Assembly: GCA_039602395.1 (NCBI GenBank)
Contig: JBCNJP010000012.1
Span: 28,940,454 to 29,004,453, forward strand
DNA: 64,000 nucleotides
DNA from: Deinandra increscens subsp. villosa
Taxonomy: Eukaryota; Streptophyta; Magnoliopsida; Asterales; Asteraceae
Direction of reading: 5' to 3'
A model generated the notes under the pieces. The model did not search any database and was not told the DNA's origin. It worked only from the letters and a program-made list of their open reading frames with translations. The first letter of the stretch is position 1. Each line of letters opens with the position of its first letter. Positions 1 to 11,317 of the stretch are shown in pieces. The position numbers were made by a program, and so were the translations under genes.

Positions 1-1313
1 AGTTAATTTCAAAGTTGTAGTCTTTGGAGCATTCTTCTTGTAGGGTTCAAAAGACTGTTCTCTCTTTCATTAAGGCTTCAAATTTTGTTTTGATGGCTTC
101 TTTTGTTCTGATGTTGTTTGTCCTGCATTTCTCTAAGATAAATAGGAAGAACTCTAAGGCCAGATTTGTGTACTTCTGTTTTTCTTTCAGCCTAAAGAAT
201 CTTCTTTCTTCAGAGTGGTCTTTGAAGCATATACCTGGTATTTGGCCAAGAAATGTTGTTCCGGGTCCTCTATAAGAGACTTCAGGAGGAACATTTTCGT
301 TTGGCTTTGTTAGGAACAGTAAGGGAATGTCAGAGTCTTTTGCTAATTCAACATCTACTTGAGCTTGTCTTCTGAACATTCTTTTTCCAGCCTCAGTTCC
401 TTGGTATAATGCAGTGCTTACCCTTTCAGTCTTTGAGGGTTGATTTGAAAAGTACCTTATGAATGAAATCAGCTGAAATGGATTTAATTGCTACAGATCT
501 TTCTCAGTGAATTCTTTCATGCTTCCATCATGTGTCTTGACACTGTAGCCGTTGAAGTGATCTACCCATAGGTGTTTTATTATTGGTTGGGCTTTGATCT
601 TTATGAACTCACTGATCATAGGCATTGTGTAGCTTGGGTCTTCCTCAACTGAATTTCCGGTGTTCCTATCTTCTTCTTTCTCGAGTAGTCTCTCTTGCAG
701 CTCTCTAACTTCTTCCCAGATAACTTTTTACATCTTTTGTTTTTCAGTGTAATCATCTTCAAAAGAGGATCTAGATATGAAAGATCCAGCTAATGAAGAT
801 GATTGTATTTGAGTCTGCTTTGTTGGATTTTCTTTGTTGTTCCGGTGGAGACTGGTTGAGGAGTATTTGTTTTCTTGGTTGTTTTTTTATGGTGATTTAG
901 GATAAGAGGGAGGAGGAGGTGGAGGCATACCTTCATAAGTTTGAGGTGAAGGTCTGCATTTCTTTGAGTTTTTCCTTTTTAGTTGTTCTTCCTCTTCTTC
1001 TTGTTCACTTAGTTCAATTGTTGGGTCCTCATTTTGAAATTTTGTCTTCTTTGTTGGAGGATGAACATAAATTATGACTTGTTTTCTTTTCTCACTTGTT
1101 CCTTTTATCTTCTATTTCCACTCTCTTTCAATTTCTCTCATCTGATCTTCTTGGAAAGACTGTTTGATTTCCAAATTCACTGAAGTCATTTGACTTCTTT
1201 TTAGGTTGCTTCAGACCATTTTTATTACCTCTTGTGCCTACTTTGTCTGATTTCTGCCTATTTCTTCCAAAGTCATTTTCTTGTTCATCAGTTCTGTAGA
1301 CAATTCCTTGATC
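1..1313 (-). pseudogene. Accessory ORF, C-terminal part (decayed), continues from 7577-9269
   Basis: This is the downstream half of the accessory ORF that starts at 9269, separated from it by the nested element A. The longest open piece is 47-379 (110 aa). The stretch 380-1313 stays largely readable in neighbouring frames and holds a lysine- and glutamate-rich segment, a proline run (around 915-935) and a glutamate-rich coil. Several stop codons and frameshifts break it. I do not recognise a catalytic domain. Resemblance to uncharacterised ORFs attached to Copia elements in daisy-family genomes is from memory only. The end lies off the left edge. Confidence 0.4.
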
Positions 1314-1318
1314 ATTGA

Positions 1319-1683
1319 TGTAAATACACGGACAAATCTTACTACTGCATGAATCGATCAATAAGACGAACACGGATGTAAATAAATCTTTGCTTTATTG
1401 ATTCACTAAGAGAGATTACAAGGAATCTAGAGTGAGAGAACACACTCAGTTTCACACAGTTAAAAGAGTAGGAATGACAGAACTCACCGATCTAATGAAC
1501 TCTCTCTAACACGAACTATTTATAGTAACAACATACTGGCCTACGGACCAACTGGCGGACCAATTGGTACAGGCGTACCAATTGGTACGGCCACCATTAT
1601 ATGTTGACTCTCTGACTCACAAAGATGCTGTTAACTAGATACAGTACACGAGACACATTGTAGCATAGAAATATGCTCTAACA
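1319..1683 (-). repeat. 3' LTR of element A
   Basis: It begins TG and ends CA, with close similarity to 7194-7571. The adjacent bases at 1684-1696 read on the minus strand as a purine tract (GAAGGGGGAGTT) immediately upstream of the LTR, as expected for plus-strand priming. It carries GTACCAATTGGTAC-type palindromes and a TATA box (CTATAAATAG on the minus strand, about 1517-1527). It is 13 bp shorter than its partner, mainly because one GTACCA unit is missing. Confidence 0.9.
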
Positions 1684-1953
1684 AACTCCCCCTTCACGTG
1701 TAGTGTATCTATGTTAACTAAGCTTCAGTCTTCAACCTTCAGCATCGCTGCATCCGATCTTCAACTTGAACTTTCTTGTCAGCAATAGAGCTTGCATGGC
1801 TGGATCAGAACTTGAACAATCTTTGAACTTCAAGATCCACTTGTGAAAGATACTACAAACTCCCCCTTTCACCATGCTTGAGTCTTGTCACACAGAACCT
1901 ACAATTTCAGAAGTCAGAAACGCGGCTTTCCTTTTCTTTTGAAAATTAATTTA

Positions 1954-1989
1954 ATCTTGGCGCAAAACTTCTCTTCGAGAATCCAAGAT
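1954..1989 (-). other. 36-nt tail hairpin of element A
   Basis: Outer arms ATCTTGG and CCAAGAT enclose an inner stem TTCTC-GAA-GAGAA on the sense strand. The same 36-nt hairpin is found in B (32482-32517) and C (53769-53804), where the first inner pair is G-C instead of T-A. That is a compensatory difference that keeps the stem. Confidence 0.7.
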
Positions 1990-2535
1990 ATAGTTTGGAA
2001 AACATAATTTTGTATCGTGTATCGATCGGTCGAAAACAAATAAGAAACAAAATCTTTTTGGTTTTTTGAAACTTTACATCAAAACACACCGAAAATCTTT
2101 TTGATTTTTCCTAAGATTATGCTAAAACACATCTAAAATCTTTTGGAATTTTCAAATATGAAACATAAATGCAATACAAAAATGAAATACTGAATCAGAC
2201 ACTTTTTTTGTCTTTTGCAAGAAAGATCACAACTCGGGATCATATTGAACATAACATGTTGAACTACACTTCAATTTCAATTACTTCAGCACACAAGTCA
2301 TGTCGATTACAGGTATAATTTGTCCATCTTAAACTCAGGCACAATCATACTCATAACATCTGGATATGTTAAGGTATTGATTAGATTTGTTTTTACTAGT
2401 GTACCCCACACTATTAGACATACTCATATATGCATTTACTTATCACACTTTGTGACTTCACTTGTGATTTGACACATAGTGATTTGATTTATGATATAGT
2501 CAACTGTGTTTCATGCAAAAAAAATTAATAAGAAC

Positions 2536-2774
2536 GTTAAATCGTCTACCTTAAGGTCAATCTTTCGATACGCAGATAAGTCCTCAGATTTAACAAAATA
2601 AAATTAAAAGAACAAATTGAAAATGTATAATTCAACAACAATCAAGTCGGTCTTGTGTACACGCAGAGAAAGTCCGATGAATTATACGAAACACCAAAGA
2701 AAATAAAGCAGAAAGTCAAACAAACAACAATTAGGTCGATCTTTCGGTACGCAGAGAGAGTCCGATCGTTTGAC
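2536..2774 (-). other. Three serial hairpins with a common core (element A)
   Basis: There are three units. Unit 1 is 2536-2594, with arms GTTAAATC and GATTTAAC. Unit 2 is 2625-2687, with arms GTATAATTCA and TGAATTATAC. Unit 3 is 2715-2774, with arms GTCAAAC and GTTTGAC. Each encloses a related core that on the plus strand contains AGGTCGATCTTTCG and ACGCAGAGAAAGTCC or close variants. On the sense strand the core can form a small GAAA-loop stem in unit 1. The arms differ between units while the core is shared. Confidence 0.75.
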
Positions 2775-3433
2775 AAAATAAAGAAAATCAAACAAGTTTA
2801 AATCTTTGCAAAATGAACACATGTATACATAGTGACTTCTCATTTTTCTGTGACTTCTCATTTTTCTTTTTTACATATCTTTTTCTTGATATCTTGAAAT
2901 ACGCTTCAATATTTTCTCCACTTGATCAAACATTAGTATTTAGTGAATATCACAGCTGAATACTTTCTGATTTAATGTCAAGCCTACCAAGCACATCAAC
3001 CAATGATCTTATGGCTTTTTCATTTAATTTATCCATGAGCCAGACACGTAAGCCAATATACCATCATTTCCCAAATATGCCGGATACAATTACTCATTTT
3101 TTAAATGTTTTTTGTATTTTTCTGTTTTTCTCCCCCTTAAAATGAAAACTCTATTTTTGGAGTTTTCATTTTAACAAAAACACTAAGACACTATTTTTGA
3201 TTTTTTTTTAATTTTCTCCCCCTAAACTACATACCGAATGTAAAAGAAAGAAAATTGACCAATCGATACTGATACCTTTTTAGTTTAAGCTTTTATAAAA
3301 ACTTTCAGTTTTGTAATATGAAGCATTCAAATTTAAGTTACGTAGGAAACTCCACTATCAGTAACTGCTTGAAGCTTGAACTTCACAATCACCAACAGGT
3401 CTTCTTGAAGTACCTGCACACTGGACAAAATGA

Positions 3434-6400
3434 TTAGTTTTTAAATGACCCGAAGCACACAGCTTCTGGTCGGCCAGTGTCTTCAACGAAATCATTTGGA
3501 GCCTTGTAGACCACTATAGGTAGCCACTACATTTTTGTTTTCTCAGTTTTAACTGAGGCATCATCCTGTGATGAACCTCCAACACTTGAATCAAATTGGA
3601 AAAATTGTTTCTTTTTAGATTTAGTTTTGGAAGGTGCTGACTCAGTAAACACATGGTCTGATTCATCAATAAATGTGGGAGATTTAGTAGAAAATGTTCT
3701 TTTGACAGTTTCATAACAATCATGTGCCATATATCCCTTTCGGCGACATTGATAACCTAAACGATATGATCATTTTGGTATTTGTTTGTCCTAAACTGAA
3801 TGACACATATCATCAGACTCAAAAGAATCATAAAAATCATCAAATACTTGGAACCTATTTGCATGAACCCATTTGGAAGTAGGACTTCGAGGTGTTGAAT
3901 TTGATCTAGACGACGAAAATTCATTTGGAGAACTCTTAGATGAATCCTTCGTCTTTTGTTATCCCCAGAATCATTTCTCCATGGTAGAAATGAATAACCA
4001 CACCAAATGATAGATTTGTTCGAGATTGGTATCTTTCTTCTCCTTTGGAGACTTCTTGGGCATGTTCTTCTTGGCATTCTTTTCAAGACTTTGATTGTTA
4101 TTACCCAAAACAGATCGTTTGCAACCGGGTAACTTTAACAATTCAACTTGAGATTTAGAAGATCCACCTTGAGCAACCTGGGTAAATTTAGCTTTAATAC
4201 CCTTCAAGTTATTAGCTTGAAATAATTCAGCAGACAGATTTTTGTCAAACACTATCTTCTCATCTTTCTCCATCAACTTCTCATCATAAATTTCTTTATC
4301 ATTTACACCACCAGAGAAAAATTTAACAGATGTGGGTTCATCAGTTGTCTGATTTTCCACTTTCTTGTTCGAGGACTTTGAGTTCTTCTTTTCAGATTTC
4401 TCAGAAACAAATTCAGAATAATCGCCATTTACATCAGAAGAATTGATATCAACTAGAGGATCAGATTGAATAACTGGATGTGGAATATGATTGTATTCTT
4501 TGCTTCCAAATACTTTCTTGAAATTCTCATCGTTGCACAAGTAGCTTGTGAATGAATGTGAATTCTTTAGATTATTCAACTGTCGCTTAAGATCTAACAC
4601 CTCAACATTCAAATCTGATATTTTCTTCTGTGCTGCACCCAAAGCCTTTTCTGAATCAATTAACTGTTCTGAAGCTCTGTTGAACAGAAACTTTTCTTGT
4701 CTCATCTGATCATGTGCATCATACACTTCTTGAGTCACTTTATCCACCTGCCCTTTTATAAATCTCAACATTCCTTGTCAAGAATTTGTTGTCCTGTGTC
4801 AAGTTTGTGACTTTATCTAGTAATTTTGAATGTTCCACTTGACGATCATTCTCCTTAGCAGTAACTGCATCATGAGCTTTCTGAAGTTCATCATACAATT
4901 TCTGAAGCGAATCCAATTTGGCTTTTGATTTCTTAAACAAAGCGTCAAAATCTTCAGTTACTTCTTTTGCTTCCTTCTCTCATTTTTCAACATTTTTAAC
5001 CAACTCTGCATTTTCATTTTGTAACTTCAAAATTTATTCTTTATCGTTAACAACCATCACATCCAACCTTTTCTTAAGCTCTACAAACTCTTCCATCAAC
5101 ACACTCTTTTCTTTTACTAAATTTTTATTTGCCTTGAAAATCTCATCAGAAACTGCACACTTCTTTTTGTAACTATCGAACTCTTCTTCCTTTCAACAAT
5201 CAACCCTTCTTTTTCTTGAACCAATTCCCGAATTTTTCTATCCTTTTGAGCACCAAAGTCACAAGTTGACTCATAACCACTAACTTTAGAATTAGAATCA
5301 CTTGATTCAATTTCTACAGTGGCTATAAAAACAGATTCATCTGGAAAATATTTAGCCCAATTATAACCTTCTTGAGGCACCATAGCTTTTACTTCTTTAT
5401 TGGGAACATGCTTATCCAAATTACACTTTTCAGATGATAATTGATTGCACTCACGAGCAAAATGTCCTATCTTGGAACATTTGTAACATTTAAGCTTTGA
5501 CTTATCAAAACCATTCTCTCCTAGTTTAAAAGATTGTTGTCCATGTTTCTTTCTGAATCTATTTCCTCTTTCAACCGCCATAGCAAATTGTCAATCCAAA
5601 TCCAATTTATTCAATTGATCATCATCCAACTGATTTAAGTCATCTCCATACAAACCAGATTTACCAATTTGACTAAAAATTAATCTAGAAGACGCTGATA
5701 TGAATGCAGTAAATAATAAAGCTAAATCTTCAGCTATTTGAACAGGGATCGAATTATTGGTTGATTTATCAGGAATAGTAAAACTGCATCCTGGTGAATA
5801 ACCAGAATTTTAAAACTTTCCAGCAAGCAACGCTGTTGGAGCTGGATTAAAGCTTGACATAGGAAGTGATGTAGCTTTAGCATTCACGGTAGCAGAAATT
5901 TTCTCCAAAATATAATTCAGGATTTTGAACAGACGGATGTGCTGACTTCTTCACAATCATTTCCATTTCACGAGCATGTAACTTACTTGTCAATTGATTG
6001 AATGTACAACCTGCATAACTCGGATCATTAGTCAGCATCATAACATAATTTTCCCACTTATCAGGGTAAGGCTTCTAGAAGTTTCTCTTACAATTCATCA
6101 TTCTCCTTCTTGACATGTACAACTTCAAGTTCATTTATCAAGTGTGAAAACCTTGCAATCAAGTCTGACAATTTTTCCTTATCACAATGTCCAAAATTAT
6201 CAGATTCTTTCTTCCACACTTTCTTTCGGGTCTTCTTATATTGATCATTACCCTCGCATCTTTCAGAAATAGCATCCCATAATTCCTTAGCCGTTGTATA
6301 TTGCTTAAATTAATGCATTAGATCTTTTGATAATGCCATTGTAAGATAACTATACGTTTTCTTCTCTCTTGCGAATAATTTTCTTTCTTCCGAATCAAAA

Positions 6401-6641
6401 CTACTAATCATCTTCGGTTTGGTTGGCACTTATCATCGGATACTCATATTCCTTTTCAATCGGAATCCAACAATCAACATCTTGAGAAAAGATGTAAGTA
6501 TTCAAATCGACTCCTCCAATTGTGGTAATCTTCCAATCGTAGCAACTTAGGAACCTTCTGAGTTGTTCCTGTCTCGTTATCATAATTCATCATGAGTTGC
6601 ATCGATTTTTGAGCAGCTGCAAACGCTTAATAATCACTCAT
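3434..6641 (-). pseudogene. gag: Long gag-like polyprotein of element A (broken)
   Basis: The first ATG (6639-6641) opens MSDY, followed at once by a TAA at codon 5. The frame then continues as a UBN2-type Copia gag, readable against element B. A CCHC zinc knuckle (C-YK-C-SKIG-H-FARE-C) lies near 5440-5495. Long coiled-coil segments rich in K, E, L and Q follow (pieces 5117-5581, 4740-4940, 3971-4771). A second knuckle near 3705-3755 has lost its first cysteine (GYQC in place of a CXXC). The C-terminus ends in a DTGRPEA motif shared with C (DTGRPDA in B) and stops at 3434. Several frameshifts and stops make it non-functional. No pol domain follows the stop. Confidence 0.75.
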
Positions 6642-6654
6642 CTTGAATTTTGAT

Positions 6655-6970
6655 GAAATCTGACTCAGCGTACCAATACTCAAACTAGCGTACACCGTAC
6701 CAATGATGTTCAATGGACCACCAGCGAACCAAACACTCCAACATACCAAGAAACGGACCAGAAAAATTGGCGTACCAGACCAAGCTGCGTACCAACTTGG
6801 TACGGTGTAACTGCTAGCATACCAGTTAATAACCATCGCGTACCAACTTTGAAGATTGCTTTCGTATCAACACTTGGCGTACGAACCCCTTTATGAAGAT
6901 ACTCCTTCGTACCAGCTGTTCATCGAAGGTACCATCGCATTCATCGGGCATAGCAATGACGTACCAAGCT
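6655..6970 (-). repeat. GTACCA motif array in element A leader
   Basis: Between the primer site and the gag ATG, the motif GTACCA or its complement TGGTAC occurs about a dozen times, counting near matches, at irregular spacing. The same motif, arranged as GTACCAATTGGTAC palindromes, lies just upstream of the TATA box in both LTRs of this element. B and C have a different motif in the same two places. Confidence 0.65.
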
Positions 6971-7179
6971 GAAATTGACTGATTTTTATGATTTTTGACT
7001 TTTTGAGCTAGAAATTGCAGCAATGATGTGCGAAAGCACTCTAAGAAGCTTTAGGAATCATTTTTTACTTCAAAAACACTCAGAATTGGAAAATTATGAT
7101 GAAAACCGGCCAAAACTTGACTTTCTCTCACCAGGATTTCGAAAATGGACCAAATCATAGCAGTAGAGCAACCTGGATT

Positions 7180-7191
7180 GCTCTGATACCA
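7180..7191 (-). other. Primer binding site of element A
   Basis: The minus strand reads TGGTATCAGAGC, complementary to the 3' end of initiator tRNA-Met. It starts two bases inside the 5' LTR boundary at 7194. Confidence 0.85.
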
Positions 7192-7193
7192 CT

Positions 7194-7571
7194 TGTAAGT
7201 ACACGGATAAATCTTACTACTGCATGAATCGGTCAATACGATGAACACGGATGTAAATAAAGCTTTGCTTTATTGATTTACTAAGAGAGATTACAAGGAA
7301 TCTGGAGACAGAGCACACTCAGTTTCACACAGTTAAAAGAGTAGGAATGACAGAACTCACAGATCTAATGAACTCTCTCTAACACGAACTATTTATAGTA
7401 ACAACATACTGGCCTACGTACCAACTGGCGGACCAATTGGTACGGGCGTACCAATTGGTAGGCGGACCATTGGTATGGCCACCATTGTATGTTGACTCTC
7501 TGACTCACAAAGATGTTCTAAAATAGATACATTACACGAGACACATTGTAGCATAGGAATATGCTCTAACA
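7194..7571 (-). repeat. 5' LTR of element A
   Basis: It starts TGTAAGTACAC and ends CTCTAACA on the plus strand. It is homologous to 1319-1683 and has a TATA box (CTATAAATAG on the minus strand) near 7387-7397. Upstream of that box are GTACCAATTGGTAC-type palindromes, with one more unit than in the 3' LTR. ATTGA follows at 7572-7576 as the target duplication. Confidence 0.9.
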
Positions 7572-7576
7572 ATTGA

Positions 7577-9269
7577 TTCATCAGCACTCGTGTCTACAGA
7601 TGGCAGATTTTAGAGACTTCTGTTGATCTCTTCTGAGATCTGGTTTGCCTCTTCTCTTAGTTCTTCTTTCCAAGTTTTTAGCTCATCTGCTAGAGTATTT
7701 AGTTGATTGATGCTTAGAGCTGTGTTTCTTTCCACTTTCATGAGCTTTTCTGAGTTTGAGGAATTGAGTTTTCCTAGTTCATGAAGATCAATTTTCTGAT
7801 CTCTTTTAAAGTTAACTATTTTCTCTCTGATTGTTTGAGAAAAATTTAAGAGATCAGTTTTTAGTAGAGCACTGGGTAAATTTGGGGAGGGGTCAACAGA
7901 TGATCTTTATCCTTCTAACACACCAGTGGACAACACATGTCCAGCTGTTTTACTAACAAATTCTCTGTTGAGAGTTTTGTTAGTGCCCAGAGAACCAGAG
8001 ATATCCGATGTTCCCAGGTCTTTCACATTCATTGTCTTCATCTTAGATGATTCAGACTCACGTGTTGTTTGAATATTCTTTTCAGAATATTCATGTGTCG
8101 AATCCTTAGGGAACCAATCCCTGTGGATTCTTTCCAAGCTTCCTTGACTCATTGAGTCTCCACTTGTTGGTGCTTGTTGATGACTTTCAGAGTCATCAAA
8201 CAAACTGGGCTTGGTGGCAATTTCAGGGATATGGATGTGAGGTGGTGAGTTTTATGGACTGAGGTTAAAGTTTTTGGAGGCTGAGATGGAGGAGTTGGAT
8301 GTGGGAGAGTCTGGTGAGTTTTATGTTCAGATTTACTGATTCAGAAAAATAGGATGTTTGTGGGCTCTATTTGGGAATTTGTTCTGGCTCAAATGAGTTC
8401 TGTTCCTGTAGTTCTATTCCTTCTTTGTACTTTAACCGAACTGGGGATTCATCTGGTATATTTTATAGTAAGGAAGAAGGTACCGAAGATATAGAATGGA
8501 TTGTACCTGATTCAAATTTCTTCAGGATTTTCAAAGTGGTTGAGTTGTGTTTAGCCCCTGTCAGAGCTACTAATTCTTCCTGAGACTTCTTGAAGATGAG
8601 TAGAGAAAGGAATCTGATAAATGGAATGTGAGCAATTTCTTTCTTTCCCTTGTGTTTATCTTCAATTCTTTTCACCAAATTCCTCCAAAGTATAGCTCCA
8701 TAATCTACTCTTTTATTTAGAATTAGAGCCACCATTATGGAGTATACTGATTCACTAGCCTGATCTGATGATCCAACTTTTGCAGTCAGGCTGTAGATGA
8801 GAGTGTGCATCATCAGCTTCCATTTTCTCTCCAGTTGGTTGATGTCTATTGCTGAGACTGTGGTAAAGCTTGCCCCTTGGTTCAGAGAATTGATGATTTT
8901 AAGGATTTCTGTTTTGTTTGGGGGTTGTACAGGATTTTCTGGCTTCTTGAGATCGATAATTTGTCTAAAATCTTCTTCTGAAAATTGTAGTGTTGTTGTA
9001 GATCGATCTTCATTCTCAATTAGTGCTTCAATCCATTCCTTTTTACTTACAGTTTCAGTTTTTATGTTGATGGAAGACCAGACGTTCATGAGTGTTTCTT
9101 TGGTGACCTCGTCATCTTCAGTGAGAGCTGCCCTAAGTGGTGAAAACCTTAGGGCTTGAATGACGATTTGTACCTCGATTGAGTATGCTAATAGGTTCAG
9201 GTTTGCTCGCATGTTGTTTGGCTCGATGTTGAAGGTTTTGAATGAAGATTTTTGAGACGATGATGCCAT
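7577..9269 (-). pseudogene. Accessory ORF copy 2, N-terminal part
   Basis: The best open piece is 8463-9269 (268 aa, starting MASSSQKSS). It is predicted to be largely helical and contains a segment KLMMHTLIYSLTAKVGSSDQ near residues 165-185, which also appears in decayed form in copy 1. A frameshift and stops lie between 8210 and 8462. A second open piece (7907-8203, 98 aa) is serine- and threonine-rich, and 7577-7890 reads as a coiled coil. A TATA box and a leader typical of plant genes precede the ATG. I do not recognise a catalytic function. Similar domains attached to Copia elements are known to me only from memory of plant translations. Element A later split this ORF from its C-terminal part at 1-1313. 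Confidence 0.5.
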
Positions 9270-9350
9270 TTTGATTGTTTGAGGAAATATTCTGCTTTGG
9301 TGAAGATGATGGTTTTAGGAACAGTGTATGATTTGGAGAGAGAGTGAGGA

Positions 9351-9357
9351 TTTTATA
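9351..9357 (-). promoter_or_regulatory. TATA box of accessory ORF copy 2
   Basis: The minus strand reads CTATAAAATCC, about 85 bp upstream of the ATG at 9269. It is followed by a CT-rich, CA-rich leader, as in plant Pol II genes. A 37-bp palindrome lies 371 bp further upstream (9728-9764). Confidence 0.6.
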
Positions 9358-9727
9358 GTCGGTGAGAGATTTAGGGTTTTAACGGCTCTTTTCGCTGATT
9401 GGATTGATTGGGTGGTGAAACGGATATCCGTTGAATCATAACTTTCTTTGTAACTGAAAAAGTTACCGTTCCCTTTTAATCAGAAATTTAAACGTCCTCA
9501 TTTAACTTTTGGGATCATTGGTGATCTTGATTTGAGATCAGTTTAATATTAATTTTGGAGATGATTTTCTCGGCAGTGAGTGTGGTTCCTTTTTCTCCTT
9601 CTCCTTCTTTTTCTTTCTTCTAGATCATTCCCCCCCCCCCCCCCTTTTTGGTGTGCGTATGTGTGTAAGAGTGTTTGTGTGTGACAGAATATTTCCCTTT
9701 TGGTTCAGAATAACACTTCAGCTTTTG

Positions 9728-9764
9728 TACAGAACTACTTTGGAATTTCCGGAGTAATTTTGTA
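9728..9764. repeat. 37-bp imperfect palindrome (copy upstream of accessory ORF 2)
   Basis: Arms TACAGAACTACTTTGGAA and TTCCGGAGTAATTTTGTA flank a single central base. The geometry (18+1+18) is the same as at 11281-11317 and 13936-13972. Most mismatches are G-T, so an RNA stem would tolerate them. Confidence 0.75.
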
Positions 9765-9893
9765 TGACCGGTTCCTTAGTGAAGAGGTACAGAACCAGTT
9801 CGATTTTTGGCTATGGTGTTCTAATTTAGCACAATTTGGTCTTGCAACATCCCCAAAAGATTCTATTTCAACAAAAAAACACCTAGTACAGAA

Positions 9894-10862
9894 CTATTTA
9901 AACATTAAGTTTAAGTGAGTGCATGCAGTTCTACAGGTACAAGGTAGGATAATTCTAGTGGGCACAGGAGGATGTGCTCTGGCTTCAAGTTGGAGAGGAA
10001 TTTTATTATGAGAGATAGGTCTTAGGCCCTCATCTTTTTCCTCTATTATATCATTTGGAAGTCTAGTGAGATGAAGGCCGAGAAACCTTTGGGAGGGTAC
10101 AAGTTGGGTGTGATAGCCACGAGGAATTACTTCCCATTGCTTGGCCTGGCAAATTATGCTTGTCACGAATCAGGGATATAGAATAACTCTATCTTCTACA
10201 GGGAGGTAGCAATTTTTTTCATGTTCTGTAGAAGATAATGAGAGAAGTTCATGTCCAGTCTGTGAATCAGAGCATGCATGACCATTTGGGTGCCAAGGTC
10301 AGCAAGATGATGATTATTGACCCGAGAGGAGAAGCAGAGTTGAATTTAAGAGAAGAAGAATTGCCAGATGAGGGGAAGGTGGAATCTGTTGGCATGTTCT
10401 TCAAGAAATTCTCTAGCATACCCTATGTCAATGAAAGTTTCAATGAATTGGGCCCTGTTGAAGTGAGTGGCTCCATTTCTGTCATTTAGATTGAGGGCGG
10501 AACGAATGGAGTCTTTAGTGACTTCAAAGGAGAGGTGGTTCAGTCGTGGTTTGATTGGGCTTCCAGGAAGGTTGGGGTCAGATCCACATTGACCCAAAAT
10601 TCCCTCAGAAACTCATACCTGAAGAGAGTGTTATGAGTGAGTGCAAAACCAATAGTGCAGGTTTGTAAGAACCTCATCATCTGGTGAATGTTTGCTGATG
10701 GTTTGATGTATGAAGACAGAGGTTGTGGGTGACGTGAAGTGGGATCTGGAAGGCTTGTCTTTCTAACAGAGCTCCAAAATCCATTTTCTGATAGGGATTT
10801 ATATGAAGGTTGGATTTGTTTGGATGTGTACTTGGATGAGTTGAGATGAGAGTGACATCCAT
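9894..10862 (-). pseudogene. Accessory ORF copy 1 (heavily decayed)
   Basis: This starts at ATG 10860-10862 after a TATA box. Readable pieces are 10677-10862 (61 aa), 10346-10597 (83 aa, with a segment FNRAQFIETFIDIGY) and 9894-10166 (90 aa). The stretch near 10240-10345 reads MVMHALIHRL, matching LMMHTLIYSL of copy 2, so the two cassettes appear to be diverged tandem copies of the same gene. Many stops and frame changes show it is dead. Function unknown. Confidence 0.4.
10186..10236. repeat. Inverted repeat inside accessory ORF copy 1
   Basis: Perfect 11-bp arms ATCTTCTACAG and CTGTAGAAGAT are separated by about 25 bases. The TTCTACAG/CTGTAGAA core also forms a perfect 12-bp inverted repeat in the LTR near 13899-13927. 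Confidence 0.6.
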
Positions 10863-10936
10863 CTATTTGTAATCGGGAAGAGTTCAGAGATCTGGAGATT
10901 TGGCAGTAACTTTTAGGCTTTGTCGGTTGTTTAGAC

Positions 10937-10943
10937 TTATATA
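10937..10943 (-). promoter_or_regulatory. TATA box of accessory ORF copy 1
   Basis: The minus strand reads CTATATAAGTC, about 75 bp upstream of ATG 10862. A 37-bp palindrome lies 338 bp further upstream at 11281-11317. The layout mirrors copy 2. Confidence 0.55.
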
Positions 10944-11280
10944 GAGGTGGTTGGGATGGTTTGTGAGAGGGAATTAACTCTTACTTTCATCATTCTCCTA
11001 TTTAGAGTTATTATTACCTCTTTTGGGTGCCTTAACTCACAAAGATTTATTTCCTGATATGCCTATTGTCATTTAAATACGTGACTTGATGGGCAACATT
11101 TCTTTTCAGGAGGGAAGTGAAAGTCAACTTTTCTTAAAGAGGGATCCAGACAGTGATGTGTGTCTCATTAATTTATTTTTATTTGATCAAAAAGGCAGAA
11201 AGAAGGAAAAGTTTAAACCAAGAAAAATAGACGTAGGTTTTTCCCCTTGATAGGTGCAAGGAGGGGAGTCCTTTAGTTGA

Positions 11281-11317
11281 AACAGATATACTTCAGAAAT
11301 TCTGAAGTGTGTCTGTT
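11281..11317. repeat. 37-bp imperfect palindrome (copy upstream of accessory ORF 1)
   Basis: Arms AACAGATATACTTCAGAA and TTCTGAAGTGTGTCTGTT flank one base. Compared with the LTR copy, the central CGG/CCG pairing is replaced by CAG/CTG, a compensatory change. A run of 12 C follows at 11332-11343. Confidence 0.7.

Larger units (their letters stand above)
1684..3433 (-). other. Non-coding structured tail of element A
   Basis: This lies between the gag stop (3434) and the 3' LTR and has no ORF of note. By eye it is well conserved with the tail of element B (32279-33786), clearly more than the LTRs are. It contains one 36-nt hairpin (1954-1989) and three larger hairpins with a shared core (2536-2594, 2625-2687, 2715-2774). 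It also has short T-rich runs on the plus strand near 3120-3220. On the element's sense strand it would form the 3' untranslated part of the genomic RNA. A role in packaging or replication by a partner element is inference. Confidence 0.7.
1319..7571 (-). mobile_element. Element A: gag-only LTR retrotransposon
   Basis: A complete LTR element on the minus strand, 6253 bp, bounded by LTRs at 1319-1683 and 7194-7571. It is flanked by a perfect 5-bp target duplication ATTGA (1314-1318 and 7572-7576). The order on the element's own strand is 5' LTR, primer site, leader with repeated GTACCA motifs, long gag-like ORF (6641 to 3434), a 1.75-kb non-coding tail with hairpins, a purine tract and the 3' LTR. 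There is no protease, integrase, reverse transcriptase or RNase H. It belongs to the same broad family as elements B and C. It sits inside the accessory ORF of the larger element on the same strand. Confidence 0.9.

Noticed and set aside
2536..2774. CRISPR-like array
   Set aside because: Repeats are few, differ in sequence, and are hairpins within a plant retroelement tail; there are no spacers of constant length and no cas genes.
2530..2780. Possible hammerhead ribozymes in the serial tail hairpins
   Set aside because: The sense strand has GAAA and a CCTGAT-like segment, but not the full CTGATGA core, and no three-stem junction could be drawn.
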